DNA of 57,981 nucleotides from Pedosphaera parvula Ellin514 (GTDB lineage: Bacteria; Verrucomicrobiota; Verrucomicrobiia; Limisphaerales; Pedosphaeraceae): NCBI RefSeq assembly GCF_000172555.1, contig NZ_ABOX02000048.1, positions 1 to 57,981 on the forward strand, in the 5' to 3' direction. A program made the position numbers and the translations under genes. The notes below the pieces were generated by a model. The model worked only from the letters and a program-made list of their open reading frames with translations, ran no database searches and was not told the DNA's origin. Positions 40,889-50,082 of this stretch are shown piece by piece. Within the stretch, counting starts at the first letter, position 1. Each line of letters opens with the position of its first letter.

Positions 40889-41854
40889 CTATTTCAATCG
40901 AATCCGCGGGTCACTCCAGGCCAGGAGCAGGTCCGCAATAAAATTACCAGCCACCAACAATCCCGCGGCCATCACCACGCTGTCCACCACGAGAAAGTAA
41001 TCCTTCGCCGAAAGCGCCTCAATGGTAAGCCGCCCCAGTCCGGGCCACGCCATGATGTTTTCAACAATAAACGCGCCGCTTAGCAGGCCAGCCAGGGAAT
41101 AACCAAATATTGTAAGCAGAGGGTTAATGGCATTCCGCAGAACATGTTTATAAATGACCCAGCCCTCTGGCACCCCTTTGGCACGAGCGGTCGTTACAAA
41201 CTCAGCACGTAAAGAGTCCAACAAATTCGACCTCATTTGCCGCATAATGCCGGCCAGTTCACCTGCCGCCAAAACAATGGTGGGAAGAATCAAGTGGTGA
41301 ATCCGATCCATAAACTGCTGACCGGGAGTCATCAGGTCATAAAGCGGGCTTTGCGATCCACCCACCGGAAACCAGCCCGTGGACGCGGCCAACATCAATG
41401 CCAACAGTGCCAGTAACACATCAGGGATGGAAAGCCCCACAAACGCAATCAGGGAGCACAATCGATCAACCCAGGAATCCTTTTTCACTGCTGCCCAAAT
41501 TCCCAATGGAATCGCCGTGCACCAGGCCAACACCGTGGCACAAAGCGATAATAGAAATGTATTCCACAAACGGCTCGCGATGAGATCGCTCGCAGAAGTC
41601 TTATAGGCGACTGAATAACCAAAATTGCCCTGCAGAGCACCCTTGAGCCAGTAGGCATATTGAATATACCAGGGTTTGTCCAGATGCCGCTCAGCACGTA
41701 ATTGAGCTACCTTTTCAGGAGATATTTGGGGATTCTGCGCGAGCTGGGTGTAATAGTCACCCGGAGTCAGTGCCATCAGCAAAAATGTGAGCAGCGAAAC
41801 GCCCAATAAAATTGGGATCAGATGCAACACACGTTTAATTATAAAGGACAACAT
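40889..41854 (-). CDS. oppB: Oligopeptide ABC transporter permease, OppB-like
   Basis: A 321-residue permease with the usual N-terminal segment (IIKRVLHLIPILLGVSLLTF) and further hydrophobic segments. The loop ARAKGVPEGWVIYKHVLRNA is the EAA motif of binding-protein-dependent permeases. It is the first gene of the operon, and the 319-bp gap upstream contains the presumable promoter shared with the divergent galE gene. Confidence 0.9.
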   Translation of the reverse strand: MLSFIIKRVLHLIPILLGVSLLTFLLMALTPGDYYTQLAQNPQISPEKVAQLRAERHLDKPWYIQYAYWLKGALQGNFGYSVAYKTSASDLIASRLWNTFLLSLCATVLAWCTAIPLGIWAAVKKDSWVDRLCSLIAFVGLSIPDVLLALLALMLAASTGWFPVGGSQSPLYDLMTPGQQFMDRIHHLILPTIVLAAGELAGIMRQMRSNLLDSLRAEFVTTARAKGVPEGWVIYKHVLRNAINPLLTIFGYSLAGLLSGAFIVENIMAWPGLGRLTIEALSAKDYFLVVDSVVMAAGLLVAGNFIADLLLAWSDPRIRLK

Positions 41855-42173
41855 TACGAACTAAGTCTTAGCGAAATCCGGGTCGGTAAATGGATAGCAC
41901 AAAGCTATTTTTGTCCAGCCCTGCACGACATTTAATGATACTAAAATTTTGACCTCGGTTTGCTGCAGGGGTTTAGAGCGGCATCATTCTCGAAAACAAA
42001 ACCCATGAATGCAAACTCACGAGCACAACTTACTCAATGTACGGAGCAAAGCCAAATATTTTAGGCATAACGCCTTGTGCACTTGTAAATCCGGCGAATT
42101 CCCCATTCTGTCGCCAATTTATGCTACGTCTTTTCAGATTGTGAGCTTTGGTGCCTGACATTACCTTCTCGCC
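41855..42173. other. Divergent promoter region oppB/galE
   Basis: This region separates the divergent oppB (minus) and galE (plus) genes. It is AT-rich near 41880-41960. I saw no convincing hairpin, operator or open frame. Confidence 0.45.
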
Positions 42174-43145
42174 ATGAACGTTTTTGTCACGGGCGGAGCA
42201 GGCTATATCGGGTCAGTCTGCGTGGAGGAGTTGATCAAGGCAGGTCATCAGGTCACGGTTTATGATAATCTGTCTGAGGGACATCGCTCGGCAGTGGATT
42301 CACGAGCAAAATTCATCCTTGGACATCCGGAGAAGGAAAACGACCTTCGAAATGCCGTCCTCTCCACCAAACCGGAAGCAATCCTCCATTTTGCCGCCAG
42401 CACTCTCGTGGGCGAATCCATGACCGATCCCGGCAAATATTTTCACAACAATGTTTGCAACGGTCTCACACTTCTCAACGCCGCCGTCGAAGCCGGGGTT
42501 AAAAAATTCGTCTTCAGCTCCACCTGCGCCACTTATGGTCCGCCTGACAAGGTCCCCATGACCGAGGATTTGCCCCAACGCCCCATCAATCCCTACGGCG
42601 AATCCAAATTAATGTTTGAGAAAATGCTCAACTGGTATCATCAGGTTCACAAATTGGAATTTGTCGCTTTTCGTTATTTCAACGCCGCGGGCGCCAGCGA
42701 GCAGTTTGGTGAACATCATCGCATCGAAACCCATTTGATTCCCAACATTCTCAAAGTTCCGCTTGGCCAATCCAAACAATGCGACATTTACGGCACTGAT
42801 TACCCAACTCCCGATGGCACCTGCATCCGCGATTACATCCACATCATCGATCTGGCCCAGGCTCACATGCTGGCCCTTGCCCCGGGCAAACAGGGTTTTT
42901 ACAATCTTGGAAATGGCGATGGCTATTCGGTGCGACAGGTGATTGAAATGTGCGAAAAAGTGAGCGGGACCAAAATTCCGGCCATTGAGAAACCACGCCG
43001 TCCCGGTGACCCGCCTAAACTAGTGGCTGGCGCAGACAAAGCCATTCGTGAACTGGGCTGGAAACCGCAATATCCCAAGCTGCAAGACATCGTCACCACC
43101 GCCTGGAACTGGCATAAGCAGCATCCGAATGGTTACTCGGATTAG
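42174..43145 (+). CDS. galE: UDP-glucose 4-epimerase
   Basis: A 323-residue extended short-chain dehydrogenase that interconverts UDP-glucose and UDP-galactose with bound NAD. The Rossmann motif is VTGGAGYIGSVCVEEL. The catalytic Thr/Ser region is FSSTCATYG and the YxxxK motif is NPYGESKLMFEKML. RDYIHIIDLAQAH and FYNLGNGDGYSV complete the family pattern. The length matches. No Shine-Dalgarno site is seen before the ATG at 42174. Its stop overlaps the antitoxin gene on the other strand by 4 bp. Confidence 0.94.
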   Translation: MNVFVTGGAGYIGSVCVEELIKAGHQVTVYDNLSEGHRSAVDSRAKFILGHPEKENDLRNAVLSTKPEAILHFAASTLVGESMTDPGKYFHNNVCNGLTLLNAAVEAGVKKFVFSSTCATYGPPDKVPMTEDLPQRPINPYGESKLMFEKMLNWYHQVHKLEFVAFRYFNAAGASEQFGEHHRIETHLIPNILKVPLGQSKQCDIYGTDYPTPDGTCIRDYIHIIDLAQAHMLALAPGKQGFYNLGNGDGYSVRQVIEMCEKVSGTKIPAIEKPRRPGDPPKLVAGADKAIRELGWKPQYPKLQDIVTTAWNWHKQHPNGYSD

Positions 43146-43348
43146 GAATTAAAACGGTTCTCCTGATCACGCCTGGAGCGAATACGCTTTTTGACCTCTT
43201 CCCAAGTGATTCCCGAAGCAGGCTCGCCCTGAAATCGTGCTTTTCGAGCACGAATTTCCTGAACCACTAATGGATGATCAGGCAGTGAATGTTGCTCTTC
43301 CGCAATCGAGTTCCGTAACTCCGCGACCAACTCCGATAACGCAATCAT
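43142..43348 (-). CDS. Orphan antitoxin-like protein (addiction-module component family)
   Basis: A 68-residue protein like the Unstab_antitox (addiction module component) family that pairs with RelE/ParE toxins. The block VQEIRARKARFQGEPASGITWEEVKKRI contains the family's helix and WEEVKKRI tail; only part is quoted here as motif EIRARKARFQGEP. I chose the ATG at 43348, since a TTG further up at 43390 would read into the edge of the repeat element. No toxin gene is next to it: the upstream side is the MITE-like copy and the downstream side is galE. It is therefore a solitary antitoxin, possibly a relic. Confidence 0.68.
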   Translation of the reverse strand: MIALSELVAELRNSIAEEQHSLPDHPLVVQEIRARKARFQGEPASGITWEEVKKRIRSRRDQENRFNS

Positions 43349-43392
43349 GTCAGGAGAATAGGCCTCAGCGCCCCATTGATCAAAAGCCAAAT

Positions 43393-43663
43393 CAGGGCAG
43401 ACGCATTTAAATGGGTTGTATCACAGAATTTTTGTCGCCACACAATTGCTCTCGACACGGAGTCCCTTCACTTTTAAACTACCCGCATTTCTTGGCCTAA
43501 ATGCGGGTAGTTTACGTTATTCCGGGATGGTTCGTCTAAAACTTGCCGACCGGGTTTCTTAATTCATGAAGCATTCCGGAAGGTAGCATTTTGGAGTTGC
43601 GCCCATTCGTAAAACCGAGTGATTTCCACCGGATTGTGGTGGCGTTGAGATGCGTCCGCCGTG
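43393..43663 (+). mobile_element. MITE-like element, copy 3
   Basis: A 271-bp repeat related to 30612-30883. Its ends are CAGGGCAGACGCAT (43393-43406) and ATGCGTCCGCCGTG (43650-43663), matching at 12 of 14 as inverted repeats. The flanks AAAGCCAAAT (43383-43392) and AGGGCCAGAT (43664-43673) match at 7 of 10, an aged target-site duplication. The hairpin arms AAACTACCCGCATTT and AAATGCGGGTAGTTT (43476-43513) are perfect and one base pair longer than in the other copies. It lies between the antitoxin gene and the RND pump. Confidence 0.85.
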
Positions 43664-43713
43664 AGGGCCAGATTCAACGTTTACAAATACGGAGAGTTTG
43701 GCAAAGAGACGAG

Positions 43714-46700
43714 TTATTCATCCGTTTGTGCTGCCTTGCTAAACCGCCCAAATCGCAGAGCCAAAGTCGGCAGCACCAACAGATTCAGAACCGTCGAGGT
43801 AATCAAGCCACCAAGAATTACGATTGCCATCGGTCCTTCAATTTCACGGCCTGCTTCCCCGCTGCCAATCGCCAGTGGAAGTAAGCCAAGGGCCGTGACG
43901 ATCGCCGTCATTAAAATGGGAATCAGCCGCTCCGAGGCTCCGCGCAACGCCGTTTCCAGACTCCAATTCATCCCTTCCACCTGCACGAGGTGTTCAAAAT
44001 GTGAGATCATCATTATGGAGTTGCGCGTGGTAATTCCGAACAAGGTCACAAAACCCACCAGCGAGCCAATCGTCAATCCGCCTTCTCCGGGATCTCCAAA
44101 ATAGGTCGTTAAAAACACTGCCAGAATGCCACCTACGAGCGCAAAAGGCACGTTGGCCAAAATCAGCAGAAGGTTCTTCCAATTCCCAGTGACAATTCCC
44201 AACAGGATTATAATCCCCACAGCGGAAATTGCTGAATTCAACAAGAGTTGCTGTTGTGCCTTCGCTGTCGCCTCTGCGGCGCCGCTAAACACTGCATAAG
44301 TTCCTTTCGGGAACATCACCTTGGAAACAATTTGCTTTCTCGCCTCAGCGGTAAATGAAGTCACATCCGCCCCCTCCGGCTTGCAAGTCACCACCTGCCG
44401 TCTCCGCGCGCCATCATGCATGATGGAATAGCGGCCCGTGGTAAGATAGACTTCCGCCAGTTGGTTCAAGGGCATCTGCAAACCTTCAGCACTCTTCAGC
44501 AACAATGAACCTACCTCCTCTGGTTCGCGCCAGTTTGCGCCATCCAAAATCACTGTCACGTTTGCCACTTTGTCACCTTCATGCACCTGGGCTACCACTG
44601 CTCCTTGATAGGCGGTTTGAACCGCTTCCAAAATGTCCACAGGACGAAAGCCAAATTGGGTCATGCGGTCCGGCCGTAATCGCACCGCCATTCTGGGAGC
44701 GCCCGGAGGCGACTTCACCTGCACATCCTTCGCGCCCTTGACAGTGCCTAGCACCTGCGCCACTGCGCGAGCCTTCTCATCAATCGTATCCAGGTCGTCG
44801 CCATAAACGTTAATAACTACCGGGGCGGTTTCCCCCGTGATTGTCTCCCCAATGCGGTCTCCTAGGAACGTCATCACTTCGAATTGAATTCCTGGATATT
44901 TCTCCAGCACGGCACGAATCTCTTTGGTCAATGTTTCCTGGTCTTCACCCGACACATCGGGTTTCAATTCTACATGGAATTCACAACGATGGCTCCCGAA
45001 AGTGTCCTCGCCCTGCTCTGCCCGTCCCACCTGCTGCTCCACTGTCGCGATATTCTTATTTTTCAGCAGTTCATCAGAAATCTCTTTTCCCATCTTCAAC
45101 ATCTCTTGCAACGATGTGCCGGGAATCATCTGCACACCCAGGACGAAGTGTCCTTCGCGGAACTCGGGGAGAAACTCGCTCCCAAAATGAGGCAACATCA
45201 ACACTGCAGCGATGCATACGATTCCTACCACCGCCATGACTACCTTGGGCCAACGAGCAAGCGAGGTGATGATTCGCCCATAAAATCTCTTAAGCCAGAC
45301 TTGTAGTCTTGGCTCCTTGGAATTGCGCACTCCCTTGGCAAAAAATATCAGTGATAAGGCCGGTGTCACCGTCAGGGCGACTGCCAGTGAAGCCATGATC
45401 GCGAAAACATAACTCAGTGCCAACGGAGCGAAAAAGCTCCCTTGTAATCCTGTCAACGTAAGCACCGGCAGGAATACCAGAGCCACCACGAACGTCGCAT
45501 AAACCACTGCGCTGCGCACCTCAAGCGAGGCGTCCAGCACCACGCGGAAGGCAGATTTAGGCTTTGCCAGCTCCTGGTTCTCCCGCAACCTGCGGAAAAT
45601 ATTTTCCACATCAATGATGGCATCGTCCACCACTTCACCAATCGCAATCGCCAGGCCTCCCAAAGTAATCGTGTTCAGTGTTATGCCAAATTTATCCAAC
45701 AGGATGATCGCCGTGAGCAGCGAAAGCGGGATGGCGGTAAGGGAGATGAATGCTGTCCTGAAGTGTCCCAGGAACAGGAATAAAACCACCCCTACCAAAA
45801 TGCCGCCCATGTATAGGGAATGCTTGATGTTCTTGAGTGATACTTCGATGAAAGTTGCCGGCCGATGCAGTCGTGAATAGAGAGTAACTCCCTCCTGATC
45901 AAATATGGGCTGCATCTCTCTTAGCGCCGCCTCCACTGCCAGCGTCACCTCCATGGTGTTCGCTCCGTATTGGCTGGCGGTGGCCATCAATACGCCCGGT
46001 CTGCCTTGGATAAGCGCATCTCCCATTTTCGGCTCCGGCCCTTCCTTCACCTCGGCCACATCCTTCAATCGTACGCTCAGACCATTGGTGCGAACAATCA
46101 CCACCTCGCCCAATGCTTCCGCGCTCAGCGCCTGCCCTTCCGTTTGAAGGACGATCCGCTGGTTGGCATTCTCCACAAATCCGGCCCCCATAACGCCAGT
46201 CGAGAGTTTGGCAACGTTCATTACATCGGAAATCGACAGATCATAGGCGCTCAAACGATCCGGCTTGGCCAAAATTTGCATCTCCCGCACCTGTCCTCCA
46301 AACACAATGCACCGCGCCACACCAGGGACAGAAAGCAATCGCGGCTTCACCGTCCAATCAGCCAGAGTGCGCAACTGCATCGGCGTGAGCTTGTCCGACA
46401 CCAGACCAATTTTGAGCAAATCCATCGTCGCGGACGTGAGCGGAGACATGCGAGGCGTTTTAACGCTTACCGGTAGTTGCCCCGAGATCTCATTTAACTT
46501 TTCCGCCAACATCTGGCGTGCGACAAAGATGTCCGTTCCTTCTTTGAAGACTGCTGTGATGACTGATAGCCCCTGGATCGACTCGGAGCGCAACGAGTCC
46601 ATCCCTCCCAGTCCGTTTACCGTGGTCTCGATGGGTCGAGTCACCAGCACTTCCACCTGCTCGGGCGAAAGCCCCGGTGCTTCTGTCTGGATTTCCACCT

Positions 46701-46836
46701 GTGGCGGCACAAAATTCGGAAAGACGTCGAGCTTGGAATGGGCTGCGACATACAAGCCATAGCCAAGCAGCACACAGGATAAAGCAATAAGGACGCCCCT
46801 GAACTTGAGTGAGAAATGAACGATGCGCTGGAGCAT
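43714..46836 (-). CDS. Heavy-metal efflux RND pump, CzcA/CusA family
   Basis: A 1040-residue RND transporter that exports metal ions across the cell envelope using the proton gradient. The N-terminal IVHFSLKFRGVLIALSCVLL and the porter-domain blocks (TEAPGLSPEQVEVLVTRPIE, NVYGDDLDTIDEKARAVAQ) are typical of the HME-RND subfamily. The membrane helix-4 motif reads AIAIGEVVDDAIIDVEN. This differs from the DFG-type motif of CzcA-like Zn/Co/Cd pumps and from the AIGAMVD-type motif of CusA copper pumps, so the metal is not clear from it. It is the last gene of a three-gene operon with the fusion protein (11-bp gap) and outer-membrane factor. Confidence 0.9.
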   Translation of the reverse strand: MLQRIVHFSLKFRGVLIALSCVLLGYGLYVAAHSKLDVFPNFVPPQVEIQTEAPGLSPEQVEVLVTRPIETTVNGLGGMDSLRSESIQGLSVITAVFKEGTDIFVARQMLAEKLNEISGQLPVSVKTPRMSPLTSATMDLLKIGLVSDKLTPMQLRTLADWTVKPRLLSVPGVARCIVFGGQVREMQILAKPDRLSAYDLSISDVMNVAKLSTGVMGAGFVENANQRIVLQTEGQALSAEALGEVVIVRTNGLSVRLKDVAEVKEGPEPKMGDALIQGRPGVLMATASQYGANTMEVTLAVEAALREMQPIFDQEGVTLYSRLHRPATFIEVSLKNIKHSLYMGGILVGVVLFLFLGHFRTAFISLTAIPLSLLTAIILLDKFGITLNTITLGGLAIAIGEVVDDAIIDVENIFRRLRENQELAKPKSAFRVVLDASLEVRSAVVYATFVVALVFLPVLTLTGLQGSFFAPLALSYVFAIMASLAVALTVTPALSLIFFAKGVRNSKEPRLQVWLKRFYGRIITSLARWPKVVMAVVGIVCIAAVLMLPHFGSEFLPEFREGHFVLGVQMIPGTSLQEMLKMGKEISDELLKNKNIATVEQQVGRAEQGEDTFGSHRCEFHVELKPDVSGEDQETLTKEIRAVLEKYPGIQFEVMTFLGDRIGETITGETAPVVINVYGDDLDTIDEKARAVAQVLGTVKGAKDVQVKSPPGAPRMAVRLRPDRMTQFGFRPVDILEAVQTAYQGAVVAQVHEGDKVANVTVILDGANWREPEEVGSLLLKSAEGLQMPLNQLAEVYLTTGRYSIMHDGARRRQVVTCKPEGADVTSFTAEARKQIVSKVMFPKGTYAVFSGAAEATAKAQQQLLLNSAISAVGIIILLGIVTGNWKNLLLILANVPFALVGGILAVFLTTYFGDPGEGGLTIGSLVGFVTLFGITTRNSIMMISHFEHLVQVEGMNWSLETALRGASERLIPILMTAIVTALGLLPLAIGSGEAGREIEGPMAIVILGGLITSTVLNLLVLPTLALRFGRFSKAAQTDE

Positions 46837-46847
46837 GGGAACTTCTA

Positions 46848-47900
46848 TTAGTCGGCTTTGATCAAGCCCTTACGCTCTTCTGAGAGCAACGCCTGCGCGG
46901 CAGCCACGACGAGACGGTCGTTCGGTGCAAATCCTTCGGTTACAAACCAACCTTTCTCGATCAGATGATCCAAAGGCACTTCCCTACGGGTAAAAACCGT
47001 CTCACCCGTCTGGACGTAGGCCCAGCCTTTTCCCTCGGAACGAACAATCGCCTCGCGCGGTATTACCATCCCTTTGATTGGCTCCCCGGCTACCTTCAAA
47101 TACCCGGTAACCGCTTCGCCCGGCCGCAGTCTGGCCTCATTATTCTTAACAATGAAAATAAATCCTTGTCCCTGTGTCTGTGGGTCTACTGTGGTGGCAA
47201 TCGAAAGAAATTGTGCCTCAATTGGATTCCCTGAAAGTTTTAAAATGCGAGCGCTTGTGGGATTTGAATCCAAATTCTCTCCTCCCGCCAGATTGATCCG
47301 CACCAGGGCCGAATCAAGCGAGGTGAGCAACTTCACGAACTCCGGCAAATCCTTTTGTTCTGCAATTGCCTTCCCCCATGCTAATGTCAGACGATCCTTC
47401 GCCGACTGAATCAAAAGCTGATCACGAACCGCTGCCGCCTCAGCAGCTTGAAGTACTCGATCCGACGCGTTGCCTTGTTCCTTTAAAGTTTTAAGCCGTT
47501 CCAGTTCTTTGCTGGAAGCATTGTAAGCCGCCTCTGCGGTGGCCAGATCATTTATTGCAACAGTCAAAGGAGAGGGATCAACCACGCTGCCGTACCCCTT
47601 CACTTCAGGGGTCAGTTCGGTTGCTGTTAGAGGTTCCACTTTCAGGCCGATACGTTTCTGTGTCTCGTCATCCACAGCGATGACAGTATTGCCATTTGCA
47701 TCGGTCTTGACCCTTGATTCCTCGGCCGGATTTTTCTCATCCTTTGCTGCGGTTTCAGCCGGCTTCTTTTCTCCTTTGGTTGGAGCTTCCGCGGGCTTCT
47801 TCGCGTCCTTGGCCGGCTCATCCGCTGCATGCGCCTTGGTCATCACCAGTCCGCCGGCACAGGCCGCAAAAATAAGAGTGGATAAAAAGAATTGTCTCAC
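46848..47900 (-). CDS. RND membrane fusion protein (CzcB/CusB-like)
   Basis: A 350-residue periplasmic adaptor that joins the RND pump to the outer-membrane channel. A signal peptide (FFLSTLIFAACAGGLVMT) is followed by an unusual Lys/Ala/Glu-rich region (residues ~25-65, with KKPAEAPTKGEKKPAE repeats). A helical hairpin follows (LATAEAAYNASSKELERLKTL), then the lipoyl-like and barrel parts (GEAVTGYLKVAGEPIKGMVI, RREVPLDHLIEKGW). Length matches the family. Its start overlaps the outer-membrane gene by 4 bp. The charged repeat may be a flexible linker. Confidence 0.88.
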   Translation of the reverse strand: MRQFFLSTLIFAACAGGLVMTKAHAADEPAKDAKKPAEAPTKGEKKPAETAAKDEKNPAEESRVKTDANGNTVIAVDDETQKRIGLKVEPLTATELTPEVKGYGSVVDPSPLTVAINDLATAEAAYNASSKELERLKTLKEQGNASDRVLQAAEAAAVRDQLLIQSAKDRLTLAWGKAIAEQKDLPEFVKLLTSLDSALVRINLAGGENLDSNPTSARILKLSGNPIEAQFLSIATTVDPQTQGQGFIFIVKNNEARLRPGEAVTGYLKVAGEPIKGMVIPREAIVRSEGKGWAYVQTGETVFTRREVPLDHLIEKGWFVTEGFAPNDRLVVAAAQALLSEERKGLIKAD

Positions 47901-49318
47901 GGTTTGTTCTCCTTCATCGCCTGTCGGCGCGGTGATTGCTCGATCAATCCCGGCTTTATGGAATCAATTGGACGTTGCAATGCATCTTCTACAGCACCCA
48001 AAGCCTGGTATAACTTTATCCGCGTATCCAACTGCACCAGTTCGCTGGTTGCCAAATCCAATCGCGCGTTTGCCAGATCCAGTTGATCAGCCACCCCAAC
48101 GTTCACCTGAGCCTCCACAGATTGACTCTGTCTTTTCTGCTCTGCGGCCAGAGCATCAAGCCCACCGATTTGTGCGCTCGTGGTTCGATACACCGCCAGG
48201 CTGCGGTCTATTTCGGCAATCACTTTGCTCTGGAGCGCCATGAAACGGGCTGCAACCTCCAGGCGTTTGGCTTCCGCCTCGGCGATGGGCCCTTGATTCT
48301 GATTCAGGATTGGCAACTCGGCCGTGATCGCAAAAGAAAACTTATTGTCAGCCTGATCAAATTGATACCCGGGTCCCAAATGAACGTCGGGATACTGTTT
48401 GGCAATCTGAAGTTGCAGCGCAGATTGGCTGGATTCATACTCTGCGAGAATCGCCAGCACATCCGCACGGCCCTGCAGCGCCTGACGCCGAATCGCCTCC
48501 GTCACCAATTCACTCGCAGCAGGCAGTCGGGCACCGGGATCATAGGAAAAATCCATTCCTTCCAATTGTGACACCGGGATTCCAATCGCTTCCGCAACTC
48601 GCGCGCGTGCATCAGCCCTGGACGTCTGGGTCGTGAGCAAATCCAAACGTATTTTTTGCGCGGCTATTCGCACCAGGGTAAGCTCGGAACTGGCAAGAGC
48701 CCCGGCTTCCAATCGTTGTTGCAACAGTTTAATCACCCGCTCCTGAATTTCCAATTGCCGTTGCAACCAACCCTCCCGTTGACGCGAGGTCGTGTAATCA
48801 ATCAAAGCCGAACGCAAATTGATCCTCACCTGCCAGGCAGCGGTCGCAATATTTAAACGCGCTGATTCGGAAAGTTGCGCCGCCTGCGTCTTGCGATATC
48901 GGCGTTTGCCCATCGTTTCAATCGGCAGATCAAAGCTCACCGCTGGTATCCATGGATTTGCTGGCGAAGTGGCACTGAAATCATATCCCGGCACCGCACT
49001 GAGGGTCGGATTGGGCCGCTCTGCAGCCGTCACCTCTCCGCCCCGCGCCAAATCCCATTGCGCTCGTGCCACGTCCAGGCTCGGATGGTAATAGAGAGCT
49101 GCCAGGGTAAGGGTCTCAAAATCCCAGTTTGCTGCCGGCCAATCGGCGAACTTTTTCTGAAGATTCTTTTCGAGGAATGCTTTGAAACCCGTATCGTTCA
49201 ATGAACGGGACTCGAGCTTCGCCGCGGTTTCAGACGGCGAAATCGGGTGTGGCTGAAAACGGACACAACCTGCCAGTCCAACTACGACAACTGCAATAAT
49301 TACAAACCAACGATTCAA
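47897..49318 (-). CDS. Outer-membrane efflux protein (TolC family)
   Basis: A 473-residue outer-membrane channel protein of the CzcC/TolC group. A lipoprotein signal ends at VGLAGCVR. The mature part shows the two long helical repeats of the family, for example TLAALYYHPSLDVARAQWDLA and its partner LEVAARFMALQSKVIAEI. The conserved pattern NPTLSAVPG and DIPIETMGKRRYRK-like ends fit CzcC. It is the first gene of the efflux operon (gene order outer-membrane factor, fusion protein, pump). It would form the exit duct of the tripartite complex. Confidence 0.88.
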   Translation of the reverse strand: MNRWFVIIAVVVVGLAGCVRFQPHPISPSETAAKLESRSLNDTGFKAFLEKNLQKKFADWPAANWDFETLTLAALYYHPSLDVARAQWDLARGGEVTAAERPNPTLSAVPGYDFSATSPANPWIPAVSFDLPIETMGKRRYRKTQAAQLSESARLNIATAAWQVRINLRSALIDYTTSRQREGWLQRQLEIQERVIKLLQQRLEAGALASSELTLVRIAAQKIRLDLLTTQTSRADARARVAEAIGIPVSQLEGMDFSYDPGARLPAASELVTEAIRRQALQGRADVLAILAEYESSQSALQLQIAKQYPDVHLGPGYQFDQADNKFSFAITAELPILNQNQGPIAEAEAKRLEVAARFMALQSKVIAEIDRSLAVYRTTSAQIGGLDALAAEQKRQSQSVEAQVNVGVADQLDLANARLDLATSELVQLDTRIKLYQALGAVEDALQRPIDSIKPGLIEQSPRRQAMKENKP

Positions 49319-49405
49319 GCTGGTTAACTGAATGAAATTGACTGGAAGAAAGCAAGTCTTCCTTCATTACAAACTTTTCACAAAGTGGAATCCTGCGTTG
49401 CAACA

Positions 49406-49440
49406 ACAAAAAATCCTCTGTTTCAAACGAAACAGAGGAT
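49406..49440 (-). terminator. Terminator of hupE
   Basis: Arms ATCCTCTGTTTC (49413-49424) and GAAACAGAGGAT (49429-49440) pair perfectly around AAAC. Read on the minus strand the hairpin is followed by TTTTT. It lies 22 bp past the stop of hupE at 49463 and separates it from the efflux operon. Confidence 0.88.
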
Positions 49441-49462
49441 CAAATTTCTTTAAGGATTTCAC

Positions 49463-50062
49463 TTATGCCAACCAGAGACAGACGCCCGTTACCGCAATCG
49501 CTGCACCGGCAAACCGTACGAACGGTGTGGTTGCTCGCTTCTGCGCCATCATTCCAAAGCCAAGGCCGCAGGCATGCAATGCCGCCGTCGCAACCACAAA
49601 ACCGAGTCCGTACGAAACGCCGGAAGCTGCACTGGGCATCTCAGCACCATGCGCAAAACCATGAAACAAGGCAAAGACTCCAACGATTGCCATGCTTGCG
49701 ATCAACGGCAGCCTGGCCGATGCGGTAATCAACAACCCAAGCACCAGCACGCTCGCCATAATCCCCGCTTCCACCATCAGCAGGTGCATGCCCGTCATCC
49801 CCAGCGCACCACCCAAAGTCATCAAGCTGATGAATGCGGTCGGCACCATCCAGATGGCCCTTCCACCTAACTGAGCCGCCCAAAGCCCTACCGCCACCAT
49901 GGCAAGAATATGATCCAAACCATGAATCGGATGATTAATTCCGCTCGTAAATCCATTGCTCTCGCCCGGAAGATGATGCGCTTGCGCCAGAAGTGGCACG
50001 AAAGCAAATAGCGCGAGTAGGGACGATTTCTTCAAAAGGTTGCTGCTGTTCTGATTCTTCAT
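49463..50062 (-). CDS. hupE: HupE/UreJ family protein
   Basis: A 199-residue membrane protein of the HupE/UreJ family, whose members are involved in nickel (or cobalt) uptake for hydrogenase or urease. A signal peptide ends LLAQA. The His-rich N-terminal part includes HHLPGES and NHPIHGLDHILAMVAVGLWAAQ. The second HGFAHGAEMPS is the signature. About six membrane segments are seen. It sits upstream of a metal efflux operon on the same strand, separated by a terminator. This suggests a shared metal (nickel or cobalt) but does not prove it. Confidence 0.92.
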   Translation of the reverse strand: MKNQNSSNLLKKSSLLALFAFVPLLAQAHHLPGESNGFTSGINHPIHGLDHILAMVAVGLWAAQLGGRAIWMVPTAFISLMTLGGALGMTGMHLLMVEAGIMASVLVLGLLITASARLPLIASMAIVGVFALFHGFAHGAEMPSAASGVSYGLGFVVATAALHACGLGFGMMAQKRATTPFVRFAGAAIAVTGVCLWLA

Positions 50063-50082
50063 AAACTTGGTTTAAATTCCTA

